Below, one piece after another: positions 24,587 through 33,371 of a stretch of DNA of 64,000 nt (within the stretch, counting starts at the first letter, position 1; each line of letters starts with the position of its first letter). Origin of the DNA: Bacteroidales bacterium. GTDB lineage: Bacteria; Bacteroidota; Bacteroidia; Bacteroidales; UBA932. Below the pieces are notes generated by a model. The model was not told the origin of the DNA. It searched no databases and saw only the letters and a list, made by a program, of their open reading frames with translations. Location of the stretch: NCBI GenBank assembly GCA_015060245.1, contig SUYU01000001.1, positions 124,001-188,000 of the forward strand, written 5' to 3'. A program made the position numbers and the translations under genes.

Positions 24587-25435
24587 ATGCCTACAACTCA
24601 AGAACTCAATAATATTGCTTCTCAGGTAAGAAGGGATATTATTAGAATGGTTACAGCAGCACAGAGCGGCCACCCGGGCGGCAGTTTGAGCAGCACAGAC
24701 ATCCTTACTGCCCTCTTTTTCAGTGAACTTAACCATTCTCCTCAAAATTGGAGCAGAGACGGTAAAGGTAACGATATGTTCTTCCTCTCTGCCGGACACA
24801 TTTCTCCTGTCTTTTACAGTGTTTTGGCACGTAGCGGCTACTTCCCTGTAAAGGAACTTGCAACATTCAGGGAATTTGGCAGCAGACTGCAGGGTCACCC
24901 TTCAGTAGAGGCCGGTCTGCCTGGCGTGTATGCGGCATCAGGTTCATTGGGCCAGGGCCTTTCAGTTGCCATCGGTGCAGCACTTGCCAAAAAGATTGAG
25001 AAAGACCCTAACTATGTATATGTATTGATGGGAGACGGTGAGAGTGAAGAGGGTCAGGTTTGGGAGGCTGCGGCATTTAGCGCGCACAACAAAGCGAACA
25101 ATCTCATTGCCATTACCGACTGGAACCAGCAACAGATTGACGGTACTACAGAGGAGGTATTCGGACTTGGTGACCTTGAGAAGAAATGGAAAGCATTCGG
25201 CTGGAATGTTGTAGTTGCAGACGGTCACAATATGGATGAGATTCTTGCCGCATTCAAACAGGCAAAAGAACTTGGCAAAAAAGAGGAGAAACCTGTAATG
25301 ATATTGATGAAGACCAATATGGGCAAGGGTGTTGACTTTATGGAAGGCACCTGCGCATGGCATGGCAAAGCACCTAAGCCCCAAGATGCGGAGAAGGCGC
25401 TTGCCCAACTCCAGGAGACTCTTGGCGACTATTAG
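24587..25435 (+). CDS. Transketolase, N-terminal (thiamine diphosphate binding) subunit
   Basis: 282 residues. It covers the pyrophosphate-binding half of transketolase: AAQSGHPGGSLSSTDIL near residue 22 and MGDGESEEGQVWEAA near residue 148, where GDG...E binds the Mg2+-diphosphate. Transketolase moves two-carbon units in the non-oxidative pentose phosphate pathway. The other half is a separate gene at 26858-27811. Split transketolases are known in several phyla, but here two unrelated envelope genes lie between the halves. Confidence 0.93.
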   Translation: MPTTQELNNIASQVRRDIIRMVTAAQSGHPGGSLSSTDILTALFFSELNHSPQNWSRDGKGNDMFFLSAGHISPVFYSVLARSGYFPVKELATFREFGSRLQGHPSVEAGLPGVYAASGSLGQGLSVAIGAALAKKIEKDPNYVYVLMGDGESEEGQVWEAAAFSAHNKANNLIAITDWNQQQIDGTTEEVFGLGDLEKKWKAFGWNVVVADGHNMDEILAAFKQAKELGKKEEKPVMILMKTNMGKGVDFMEGTCAWHGKAPKPQDAEKALAQLQETLGDY

Positions 25436-25554
25436 TAGAAATACAACAATAATCTAACATTCAACGTATTATATCGCTGTAAAACAATTTTTCGGATTTT
25501 GAACAAGCCCAAAACTTATATGTTATTATAGCAACATTAATAATTACAAAAATT

Positions 25555-26175
25555 ATGAAAATAGTTAAATTAACAGTTATTGCTTTAATGAGCATATGGG
25601 TTACCTCCTGCAGTTGGGGGCCAGGCGACCTTGACCAGACACAGGATCAGATTCTTACTGTTGCGTACAAATCTCCTGACGCAAATTTCCAGAGTCTGAA
25701 GACCTACGCATTGGCTGATTCCATGTCTGTTGTAATCAATGGAGAGAAAAAGAGGGTAAAGAATGAGGTTTCTGAAAACATATTTTCTCTAATCTCCCAA
25801 AACCTGTCAAAATTGGGCTATACCCAAACTACTCCATCTCAGAATCCGGACATCCTTGTTGATTTGGGGTACATCCAGTCCACTAACAAGACTGTGTACC
25901 CGGGCTATTGGTCAGACTGGGACTGGTGGTGGGATTACTACTATTACCCATGGTATCCATGGCATCCTTACTACCCTTATCCTATGCCTACAATTGTTTC
26001 TACCTACACAACAGGTACAATCATCATTGAGATGGCAGATGTAACATTGGCAAAGGACCAGAAAGTCCCTATCATTTGGCACGGTGTTGTGAGAAGCATC
26101 CTTAACGGATCCCATTCACAGGCACAATTGGCAGATGCGATCAATGAAGTATTCACAATTTTACCTCCCAAATAA
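25555..26175 (+). CDS. DUF4136 lipoprotein with aromatic tract
   Basis: 206 residues. The lipoprotein signal ends at VTSCSWG (Cys19). The DUF4136 core has YKSPDANFQSLKTYALADS and NPDILVDLGY. About residues 121-144 are almost all Trp, Tyr, Pro, Asp and His (DWDWWWDYYYYPWYPWHPYY). After it comes TTGTIIIEMADVTLAKDQKVPIIW, here given only as a conserved strand region. The family's function is unknown; it is often an outer-membrane-associated lipoprotein. It sits between the two transketolase genes with a 119-bp gap before it, so it may have its own promoter. Confidence 0.8.
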   Translation: MKIVKLTVIALMSIWVTSCSWGPGDLDQTQDQILTVAYKSPDANFQSLKTYALADSMSVVINGEKKRVKNEVSENIFSLISQNLSKLGYTQTTPSQNPDILVDLGYIQSTNKTVYPGYWSDWDWWWDYYYYPWYPWHPYYPYPMPTIVSTYTTGTIIIEMADVTLAKDQKVPIIWHGVVRSILNGSHSQAQLADAINEVFTILPPK

Positions 26176-26191
26176 TTTAATACGTTGAGTT

Positions 26192-26833
26192 ATGAAGAAA
26201 ATAATTTTACTGTCGGCTATAATATTAAGTTGTATGGGATTTGCCAATGCACAATCCTATTCATACGGAGACAATATGAGACAAATCTATTCCATCAATT
26301 ATCAAATCAATGTTCCGATGGGAAGTTCAAAAGATTTTATCTCAAACGCAAGTTTTGAAGGTGTCAATTTCAATTGGGCATATTTCTTGACCGACAATGT
26401 GGCCGTAGGAATGGACCTCTCATACAACAACTACCACAAAAGTATTGGCAAAGAGATTTACAGGCCTAATGAAAATATGGCAATCAATGCTGCCCAATAC
26501 CGATATACACAAGTATTTCCGTTGAAGGCACAGGTCAAGTACTTCTTTAATCCTTACAGCCTTGTAAAAGGTTATGCAGGATTGGGCATAGGTGCCTTGA
26601 GCGCAGGACAGCACATTGTTGTACAGGATCTTGACAGTTGGGACAACAATTGGGGATTTCTTGTAGCCCCTGAAGTTGGCGTACTGATTCCTTTTGGAGA
26701 AAATTCTCCCTTTGGAGCCAACATTACCGCTGGCTACAACTTCAGTACCAACAAATCCTCAATCTGCAACACAAGTTCCAACAACAGGCAGTCATTCTAC
26801 TTTAATGTAGGTATGTATGTGGCTATTTATTAA
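26192..26833 (+). CDS. Outer-membrane beta-barrel protein
   Basis: 213 residues. A signal peptide ends at about GFANAQS. Alternating hydrophobic strands with aromatic girdles (NWAYFLTDNVAVGMDLSY, GYAGLGIGALSAG) and a tyrosine-terminated last strand (FYFNVGMYVAIY) indicate a small porin-like barrel. It begins 16 bp after the DUF4136 gene and is probably cotranscribed with it and with the transketolase C-terminal gene 24 bp later. No specific role is evident. Confidence 0.78.
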   Translation: MKKIILLSAIILSCMGFANAQSYSYGDNMRQIYSINYQINVPMGSSKDFISNASFEGVNFNWAYFLTDNVAVGMDLSYNNYHKSIGKEIYRPNENMAINAAQYRYTQVFPLKAQVKYFFNPYSLVKGYAGLGIGALSAGQHIVVQDLDSWDNNWGFLVAPEVGVLIPFGENSPFGANITAGYNFSTNKSSICNTSSNNRQSFYFNVGMYVAIY

Positions 26834-26857
26834 CCTTAAAAAGACTTAAAAAACTAT

Positions 26858-27811
26858 ATGGGAAAATTTACTAACACCGGCAACAAAGATACAAGATCTG
26901 GCTTTGGTGCCGGTTTGTATGAGTTAGGCAACCAGAATGAGAATGTTGTTGCGCTATGCGCAGATCTTACAGGTTCGCTTAAAATGGATGCATTCGCAAA
27001 GGAGCATCCCGACAGATTCTTCCAGGCAGGTATTGCCGAGGCAAACATGATTGGAGTTGGCGCAGGTTTGGCATTGAACGGAAAGATTCCGTTTGTAGGT
27101 TCATTTGCTGCCTTTGTTACAGGCAGGGTGTATGACCAGATCAGACAATCTGTAGCATACTCAGAAACCAACGTAAAGATTGCTGCATCACATGCAGGAA
27201 TCACCTTGGGTGAGGATGGTGCAACCCACCAGATTCTTGAGGATTTGGGACTTATGAAGATGCTTCCAAACATGGTTGTAATCAACCCTTGTGACTACAA
27301 CCAGACAAAAGCAGCGACAATTGCGGCAGGCAACTATCAGGGACCTGTATATTTGCGTTTCGGACGTCCCGGAGTGCCTAACTTCACACCGGAAGACCAG
27401 GAGTTTATAATTGGAAAGGCTGTAAACTTGATTGAAGGTAAAGATGTTACAATTTTTGCTACAGGACACCTTGTTTGGGAGGCTGTACAGGCAGCAGAGG
27501 CTCTTGAGCAGGAGGGCATAAGTGCAGAGGTAATAAATATCCATACAATTAAACCTTTGGACGTTGAGGCAGTCTTAAATTCAGTTGCCAAGACCAAGGC
27601 TGTAGTTTGTGCCGAGGAGCACTTCATTGCAGGAGGTATGGGTGAGAGCATTGCAAGCGTATTGGCTGCAAATGCCCCTGCTCCGGTTGAGTTTGTAGCA
27701 ATCAATGACAAATTCGGACAGAGCGGAACACCTGCACAACTTATGAAAGCGTATGGCTTGGATGCAGAACATATTGTAGAAGCAGCCAAAAAAGCAATTT
27801 CAAGAAAGTAG
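26858..27811 (+). CDS. Transketolase, C-terminal (pyrimidine binding) subunit
   Basis: 317 residues. It carries the pyrimidine-binding domain (FQAGIAEANMIGVGAGLAL, where the Glu activates thiamine diphosphate; GSFAAFVTGRVYDQIRQS) and the C-terminal domain (ATGHLVWEAVQAAEALEQEG). It pairs with the N-terminal subunit at 24587-25435 to form the active enzyme. It has only a 24-bp gap to the barrel gene upstream. Its stop codon is immediately followed by the ATG of the ECF sigma factor (TAGATG), so central metabolism and an envelope-stress type regulator appear cotranscribed. Confidence 0.93.
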   Translation: MGKFTNTGNKDTRSGFGAGLYELGNQNENVVALCADLTGSLKMDAFAKEHPDRFFQAGIAEANMIGVGAGLALNGKIPFVGSFAAFVTGRVYDQIRQSVAYSETNVKIAASHAGITLGEDGATHQILEDLGLMKMLPNMVVINPCDYNQTKAATIAAGNYQGPVYLRFGRPGVPNFTPEDQEFIIGKAVNLIEGKDVTIFATGHLVWEAVQAAEALEQEGISAEVINIHTIKPLDVEAVLNSVAKTKAVVCAEEHFIAGGMGESIASVLAANAPAPVEFVAINDKFGQSGTPAQLMKAYGLDAEHIVEAAKKAISRK

Positions 27812-28360
27812 ATGCTGGATGATAAGGAAATAATCGGACTTTTCAGACAAGAGGGTAAAAAGGAGTATGCCTTTAACCTTCTTGTCAGAAAGTACAGTGA
27901 AAGATTGTATTGGCACATCAGGAAGTTGACATGCTCCCATGATGATGCCAATGATCTTTTACAGGTTACCCTTATCAAGATTTGGGAACATCTGCCGGAA
28001 TTCAGGGAGGAGTCAAAACTCTACACCTGGATATACAGGATAGCAACCAACGAGACGCTTACATTCCTCAAAAAAAAGAGAATAGGTTCTTTCCTCTCTT
28101 TGGGCAATTATGACAAAGTCCTTGAGAACAAACTCCAGTCTGACCCCTATTTCAATGGAGACAAACTTCAGTATGCCCTGCAGAGGGAGATTATCAAATT
28201 GCCGGACAAGCAGAGGGCCGTCTTTACTCTCCGCTACTTTCAGGAACTGAAGTATGAGGAGATTTCTGAGATTATGGATACATCAGTGGGAGCCCTCAAG
28301 GCATCATACCACCATGCGTACCAGAAGATCAAGGCCGCCTTGCAGAATGAATTTGAATAA
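27812..28360 (+). CDS. ECF-type RNA polymerase sigma factor
   Basis: 182 residues. Sigma region 2 includes DANDLLQVTLIKIWEHLPEF and the YTWIYRIATN segment; region 4 includes LPDKQRAVFTLRYFQELKYEEISEIM and the helix-turn-helix GALKASYHHAYQKIK. It starts directly after the transketolase stop and is followed by a membrane protein that could be its anti-sigma and by a Spy-like protein. This sigma, membrane protein, periplasmic protein order is common in Bacteroidetes. The target genes cannot be told from the window. Confidence 0.93.
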   Translation: MLDDKEIIGLFRQEGKKEYAFNLLVRKYSERLYWHIRKLTCSHDDANDLLQVTLIKIWEHLPEFREESKLYTWIYRIATNETLTFLKKKRIGSFLSLGNYDKVLENKLQSDPYFNGDKLQYALQREIIKLPDKQRAVFTLRYFQELKYEEISEIMDTSVGALKASYHHAYQKIKAALQNEFE

Positions 28361-28433
28361 TTTTGGCACAGCAATTAATCTTTTTCAAAGAATTGTAGTC
28401 AAATGGTAGTAATGAGATAAAACATTCACGTAT

Positions 28434-28925
28434 ATGGAGAAGCAGAAAAACATAGAGCAGGATATTCTTCAGAGGCCCTCTTTGAAGGAGAATCCATACA
28501 CCCTGCCCCAAGGTTACTTTGCCATGGTTGAAGATTCTGTCCGCAAGAGAATACATAACGAAGAGGAATATGAGTCCGGTAAACGCTGGATAACCATACT
28601 CAAGCCGGCTGTAATGCTGGCCATGACCTTTGGTGCAATATTTGGACTGGGTTACGGGGCTATGTACATTACCGGCACTGCGCAACAGGGGAGCAACAGC
28701 AATCTCATAGTTAAAGATGAGCCTGCAGAGCAACCTGCAACAACTTTCGATACCGAAACTCTCTTTGAAACAATGCGGAGCACTGCCCTGCTTGAGGCGC
28801 TTGTAGAGCCCTCCAATGATGAGATACCGGCATCAACCGGCAACTACGAGTGCCACAAAGACAATATTGAACAATATCTTATTGAGTCCAATGTATCATT
28901 GATTACATTGGCATCATTGGAATAA
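28434..28925 (+). CDS. Single-pass membrane protein, probable anti-sigma partner
   Basis: 163 residues. The cytoplasmic N-terminus contains ENPYTLPQGYFAMVEDSV, the N-P-[FY]-x-[VL]-P-x-GYF pattern seen in Bacteroidetes proteins encoded after ECF sigma genes. One membrane helix spans about residues 60-82, followed by an external, poorly conserved region of about 80 residues. It lacks the zinc-binding ZAS motif of classical anti-sigmas, so an anti-sigma role is inferred from position and topology only. It is 73 bp behind the sigma gene and 10 bp before the Spy-like gene. Confidence 0.65.
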   Translation: MEKQKNIEQDILQRPSLKENPYTLPQGYFAMVEDSVRKRIHNEEEYESGKRWITILKPAVMLAMTFGAIFGLGYGAMYITGTAQQGSNSNLIVKDEPAEQPATTFDTETLFETMRSTALLEALVEPSNDEIPASTGNYECHKDNIEQYLIESNVSLITLASLE

Positions 28926-28935
28926 TCATAACGCC

Positions 28936-29469
28936 ATGAAACCACTCTACAAAAAAATTACAATGTTGGTCATGCTTCTATCTGCCACATTCGCCCTTAA
29001 GGCAAATTGTGAGAGCCAGAGTGCAGGCAACAAACAATCTGTCCACGTTACCAAACAGGATACTTTCAAGCCTGTGAATGAAGATGAGATACAGATGCAG
29101 AAGATTGCATATTACTCCCAGCAACTCCAACTTACGACTGAGGAGGCACAACTCTTCTGGCCCTTGTATAACGAGTATTGGGAGGAGTGCGGAAAAGCCA
29201 GAAAAAAGACAATTATGTCGTTGAGGGCGCTTAATGAGGCTACATCTCCCGAGTCAAAGGCTACAGACCAGCAGATTCAGAAACTGGCACAGGAGTACTT
29301 TTCAAACTATAGTGCAGAATCGGATCTGCCTGCCAGATATTTTGAAAAATTTGCCAAAATATTGCCGGTAAAGAAGGCTGCAAAGGTATTCCACACAGAG
29401 GAGAAATTCAGGCGCATACTTATAAAGCAGTTCCGCAACCAGCCGAATGATGTACCTAAAAACAAATAA
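28936..29469 (+). CDS. Spy/CpxP-like periplasmic protein
   Basis: 177 residues. A signal peptide ends near ALKANCES. The mature part is all-helical with KIAYYSQQLQLTTEEAQLFW and LYNEYWEECGKARKK, which resembles the LTxxQ/Spy-like helical hairpins found in Bacteroidetes behind ECF sigma and anti-sigma genes. Spy and CpxP are periplasmic chaperone or stress-sensing proteins. Here a role as envelope sensor for the sigma factor is inferred from the operon. The C-terminus is basic. Confidence 0.68.
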   Translation: MKPLYKKITMLVMLLSATFALKANCESQSAGNKQSVHVTKQDTFKPVNEDEIQMQKIAYYSQQLQLTTEEAQLFWPLYNEYWEECGKARKKTIMSLRALNEATSPESKATDQQIQKLAQEYFSNYSAESDLPARYFEKFAKILPVKKAAKVFHTEEKFRRILIKQFRNQPNDVPKNK

Positions 29470-29480
29470 GATACGGCGAA

Positions 29481-30263
29481 TCAGAAATTGAGGTAGAAAT
29501 CGGCAGTCAGAGACTTGTATTCAGGTGAAAATTCACCGTTACGCATTATTACAAGTTGCGTATACCCAACTTCCGGAGCCTTGTCTGAAAGGATAAATTC
29601 CATTAACCAGCGCTTTGCTGGTTTTTTTATTGTAGTATGCACCTTGCACAATCTGCACAGATGCAGGGATGCCTCGCCTTCAGGGCATCTCTCCTCAAGA
29701 AACGATATCTTTGAAAGGAGTTGTTCTCCCTCTGCTGCGGGCAAGATCAGGGCCGCCCTGCCTCCCGGTTTGAGAAGTTTCACAGAGGCCTGTATGAATT
29801 CGCCCTGTCCCAGAGTATCTGTATGACGGGCATTGGAGCGCTGCTCGTCAGCCGCCTTAAGCGAGTTTATGAAGTATGGTGGGTTTGATATGATCAGATC
29901 ATATTTGCCATGGATTTCGGCTGACATCTGCTGAAAAGGTATGAGTTCTGTCCCCATTCGGAGATTTTCACCGCAAAAGCCACACCTTGAAATGTTTTCA
30001 GCGGCATCGGCCAGGGAGTCCTTATCTATGTCAATTGCAAGAATATGGGCAGGGCCTGTGCGCTCCGGCTTTGACTGGTTTGCACAGACATGCCTCTGTG
30101 CAGCCATAATGGCAATCACACCTGTACCCGTTCCCACATCAAGCATGGCTCGCTCATCTCCTGATATGGAGACCCACGCGCCCAAAAGCACCCCATCTGT
30201 ATTTACCTTCATTGCGGAGTGCTCCTGAATAATCTCAAATTTTTTGAACCTGAATGATGACAT
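29481..30263 (-). CDS. trmN6: tRNA1(Val) (adenine37-N6)-methyltransferase
   Basis: 260 residues. The SAM-binding loop is LDVGTGTGVIAIMAAQR near residue 41. The N6-adenine target motif is ISNPPYF near residue 126. The start FRFKKFEIIQEHSAMKVNTDGVLLGAW is typical of the YfiC/TrmN6 family, including the KVNTDGVLLGA segment. It methylates A37 of a valine tRNA in E. coli. It lies 11 bp behind the LolD-like gene on the same strand and converges on the Spy-like gene with 11 bp between. Confidence 0.88.
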   Translation of the reverse strand: MSSFRFKKFEIIQEHSAMKVNTDGVLLGAWVSISGDERAMLDVGTGTGVIAIMAAQRHVCANQSKPERTGPAHILAIDIDKDSLADAAENISRCGFCGENLRMGTELIPFQQMSAEIHGKYDLIISNPPYFINSLKAADEQRSNARHTDTLGQGEFIQASVKLLKPGGRAALILPAAEGEQLLSKISFLEERCPEGEASLHLCRLCKVHTTIKKPAKRWLMEFILSDKAPEVGYTQLVIMRNGEFSPEYKSLTADFYLNF

Positions 30264-30274
30264 GGCTGAAAATA

Positions 30275-30952
30275 CTAAACAAAAAGGCCATCCTTCATCT
30301 CCACCACGCGGTCACAACGCTGTGCCAACTCCTTGTCGTGGGTAACAATGATTATGGTTTGACGATACCTCTTGCGCAATTCAAAAAAGAGGTTGTGTAT
30401 CTCCTCCTTTGTTTTGCTGTCAAGGTTTCCCGACGGCTCATCAGCAAAGAGCACAGCCGGTCTGTTGATAATGGCCCTGGCTATTGCAACCCTCTGCTGC
30501 TCTCCTCCGCTCAACTCCGAAGGCTTGTGATCCAGCCTGGCCTTAAGGCCCATCTCCTCCAGCAGTTGCACGGCATCCCTGCGTATCTGCTCCCCGCTCC
30601 TGACCTGCTCTCCCCTGCAGCCGCCGGCCCGCGTAATCAATGCGGGCATCATGACATTTTCCAAGGCAGTAAACTCGGGCAAAAGATGGTGAAACTGGAA
30701 CACGAATCCTATCTTTCTGTTCCTGAAATCAGACAGGGCATCACCCTTTAGCGCAAAAACATCCGTGCCGTCAATAACCACGTTGCCGCTGTCGGGAAGC
30801 ATAAGGGTACCAAGTATCTGCAGAAGAGTAGATTTTCCGGCACCGCTTGCACCCATTATGCCCACTACCTCTGCCGCCTCTGCCTTGAAGTCTATTCCCT
30901 TAAGTACAGGCAACTGACCGAATGACTTGTATATTTTACTACAGGATATCAT
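30275..30952 (-). CDS. ABC transporter ATP-binding protein, LolD-like
   Basis: 225 residues from the ATG at 30952; the frame extends to 30994 but that part runs into a terminator hairpin. Walker A is GASGAGKST, the signature is [14 protein letters not shown], Walker B is [14 protein letters not shown] and the H-loop is VTHDKELA. The LolD/MacB subfamily shows in [16 protein letters not shown] and the EPSGNLD stretch. LolD powers release of lipoproteins from the inner membrane to the LolA carrier. The permease partner is not adjacent; an FtsX/MacB-type permease lies at 46694-47980. Substrate therefore remains open. Confidence 0.82.
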   Translation of the reverse strand: MISCSKIYKSFGQLPVLKGIDFKAEAAEVVGIMGASGAGKSTLLQILGTLMLPDSGNVVIDGTDVFALKGDALSDFRNRKIGFVFQFHHLLPEFTALENVMMPALITRAGGCRGEQVRSGEQIRRDAVQLLEEMGLKARLDHKPSELSGGEQQRVAIARAIINRPAVLFADEPSGNLDSKTKEEIHNLFFELRKRYRQTIIIVTHDKELAQRCDRVVEMKDGLFV

Positions 30953-30966
30953 ATGACATGCTTTTA

Positions 30967-30994
30967 GAAAAATGGGCCCGATTGACGGACCCAT
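30967..30994 (-). terminator. Rho-independent terminator after the EF-G2-like gene
   Basis: On the minus strand ATGGGTCCG-TCAAT-CGGGCCCAT (one mismatch) is followed by TTTTTCT. It lies 37 bp after the stop at 31031. Confidence 0.8.
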
Positions 30995-31030
30995 TCATCA
31001 TGATTTATATCTCGTTTTGAAGCGAGCAGA

Positions 31031-33184
31031 CTACTCATCCTTCTCTTCAGCCTCGTATGCTTTAAGAAGTTTCTCCTGAACATCAGAAGGAACCTGCTGG
31101 TACTCTGCAAACTCCATTGTAAATGTTGCTCTACCTGAAGTCAACGAACTCAATGATGTAGAGTATTTGTAAAGTTCAGCAAGAGGAACGCGTGCCTTAA
31201 GAACCTCAAAGCCTTTTACGCTGTTCATACCCTCAATCATTGCCCTGCGGTTCTGCAAATCACTCATTACATCACCCATGCAGTCACTTGGAACAAGAAC
31301 CTCAATATTGTAGATAGGCTCCATGATCTTTGGACCAGCCTTCTTGAAGGCCTCTTTGAATGCGTTACGTGCCGCAAGTTTGAACGCCATCTCATTTGAA
31401 TCTACCGGGTGCATCTTACCGTCATATACGTAAACTCTGATGTCACGTGCGTATGAACCTGTAAGAGGGCCCTCATTCATCTTCTCCATGATACCCTTAA
31501 GGATTGCCGGCATGAAGCGAGCGTCAATTGCACCACCAACGATACAGTTGTAGTACTCCAATTTACCGCCCCACTCAAGAGGATACTCCTCTTTACCTTT
31601 GACGTTGAGAACCATCTCAGTGCCGTCTACCTTGAACTTGTTGTTCTCAGGAGCGCCTTCGTAATAAGGCTCAATCAATAGGTGAACCTCACCGAACTGA
31701 CCTGCACCACCAGACTGTTTCTTATGGCGGTAGTCTGCTGTTGCAACTTTGGTAATTGTCTCACGGTAAGGAATTTTTGGTGCAAACAAATCAACCTCAA
31801 TCTTATTTGTGTTTGTAAGTTGCCATTTAAGGATATTGATATGGTGCTCACCTTGTCCGCTGATGATGGTCTGTTTCAACTCTTTTGAGTACTCTACCAA
31901 AATTGTAGGATCCTCTGCATTTGCCTTGTTCAACAACTCGCCCAATTTCTCCTCATCCTTCTCAACTTTTGCCTTGATTGCTGTTCTGAATTTAGGAGCA
32001 GGGAACTGTGTAGGAACAAATGCATACTCACAGTTAGGAGCACATAGAGTCTGACCTGTCTTCACAGATTTCAATTTTACTGTACAAGCGATATCACCAG
32101 CCATTACCTCAGAGACTTTCTCCCTCTTCTTGCCGGCAACTGCATAAATCTGTGCTATTCTCTCTTTGGCACCAGTCTCAGGATTTACCACATCCATACC
32201 CTCGACAAGTTTACCGCTCATCACTTTGAAGTATGAGACATCGCCCAAGTGCTGCTCCTGTGCAGTCTTGTAAACGAAAATGGCTGTAGGACCGTTTGAA
32301 TCAACTTTAACTGAATTGCCGTCTTTAAGTTCATTATCAACTTTGTCAGGAGTGATACCTGCGTTGATTGTGAACTCCATAATTCTTTTTACACCAATAT
32401 CTTTCTTTGCCGACAAACAGAATACAGGAAGGATATCGCCCAACTGCATACCAACCTTCATACCAGCCCTGATCTCATCCTCTGAAAGCACACCCTTCTC
32501 AAAGAATGTCTCCATAAGTGTCTCGTCATTCTCCGCTGACATCTCAACCAACTGCTGGTGAAGTTCCTGTGCCTCCTCCTTGTACTCGTCAGGAATTTCA
32601 AAAGACTCTCTTGTACCATTCTCATCCTTGAATTTGTACATCTTCATCTTCAATACGTCAATAAAGGTATTGAACTCAGTACCTGCATTTATAGGGTACT
32701 GTACAAGAACCACCTTGTTTCCGAATGTCTGTTTCAAAGAGTCAACAGTTGCCTGCCAGTCAGCCTTCTCATGATCCAACTGGTTAACTGCAATGATAAG
32801 AGGTTTCCTGTTGTTCATTGCATGACGGGCAAAAATCTCTGTTCCGACCTCAACGCCCTGAGTGGCATTCACAAGCAGGATACCGTTCTCTGCCACAGAG
32901 AATGCAGAGTATACACCACCTACGAAGTCGTCTGAACCCGGGGTATCAATAATATTGAACTTTGTATCAAGGAACTCGGTATATAATAGTGTAGAATAGA
33001 TTGATCTTTGGTAAATCTGCTCAATCTCGGTATTGTCACTCATTGTGTTCTTTCCCTCAATTGTACCTCTTCTTTCAATAACCTTACCCTCAAACATCAT
33101 AGTCTCAGCAAGAGTGGTCTTACCTGACTTGGAACTTCCCAAAAGGACAACGTTCCTCACATTTTGCGTATTATAAGTTTTCAT
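31031..33184 (-). CDS. fusA2: EF-G paralogue (EF-G2-like) lacking the catalytic histidine
   Basis: 717 residues with the EF-G domain order. The G domain is unusual: P-loop GSSKSGKTT near residue 16, no RGITI motif in switch I, and IDTPGSDDF at residues 79-87 with Ser84 where elongation factors have the catalytic His of DTPGH. The guanine-binding motif is NQLD (134-137) instead of NKxD. Domain IV (GGAGQFGEVHLLIEPYY, KEAFKKAGPKIMEPIY) is intact, so it should still mimic tRNA on the ribosome. Bacteroides thetaiotaomicron EF-G2 is reported to support translation without GTPase activity, and this looks like its counterpart. The canonical fusA is not in the window. Confidence 0.87.
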   Translation of the reverse strand: MKTYNTQNVRNVVLLGSSKSGKTTLAETMMFEGKVIERRGTIEGKNTMSDNTEIEQIYQRSIYSTLLYTEFLDTKFNIIDTPGSDDFVGGVYSAFSVAENGILLVNATQGVEVGTEIFARHAMNNRKPLIIAVNQLDHEKADWQATVDSLKQTFGNKVVLVQYPINAGTEFNTFIDVLKMKMYKFKDENGTRESFEIPDEYKEEAQELHQQLVEMSAENDETLMETFFEKGVLSEDEIRAGMKVGMQLGDILPVFCLSAKKDIGVKRIMEFTINAGITPDKVDNELKDGNSVKVDSNGPTAIFVYKTAQEQHLGDVSYFKVMSGKLVEGMDVVNPETGAKERIAQIYAVAGKKREKVSEVMAGDIACTVKLKSVKTGQTLCAPNCEYAFVPTQFPAPKFRTAIKAKVEKDEEKLGELLNKANAEDPTILVEYSKELKQTIISGQGEHHINILKWQLTNTNKIEVDLFAPKIPYRETITKVATADYRHKKQSGGAGQFGEVHLLIEPYYEGAPENNKFKVDGTEMVLNVKGKEEYPLEWGGKLEYYNCIVGGAIDARFMPAILKGIMEKMNEGPLTGSYARDIRVYVYDGKMHPVDSNEMAFKLAARNAFKEAFKKAGPKIMEPIYNIEVLVPSDCMGDVMSDLQNRRAMIEGMNSVKGFEVLKARVPLAELYKYSTSLSSLTSGRATFTMEFAEYQQVPSDVQEKLLKAYEAEEKDE

Positions 33185-33230
33185 TCCGTATTTGTTTTTT
33201 AAGTGTTTTTAGCATTTTAAAGACAAGTTT

Positions 33231-33262
33231 CAAATTTATAAAAAAATATTTTAAATAACAAT
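33231..33262 (-). promoter_or_regulatory. Candidate promoter of the EF-G2-like gene
   Basis: On the minus strand ATTG (33262-33259), 20-nt spacer, TAAATTTG (33238-33231). It would give a leader of about 40 nt. Confidence 0.5.
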
Positions 33263-33371
33263 AATGTGCCGGATTGATTGCAAAAAGACTCCTTATACAC
33301 ACTTTTTATTTATGTTTTTACAACTTATAGTTGTTTATATACTATTAATTCTTGGTGTAGTTTTGTAAACT

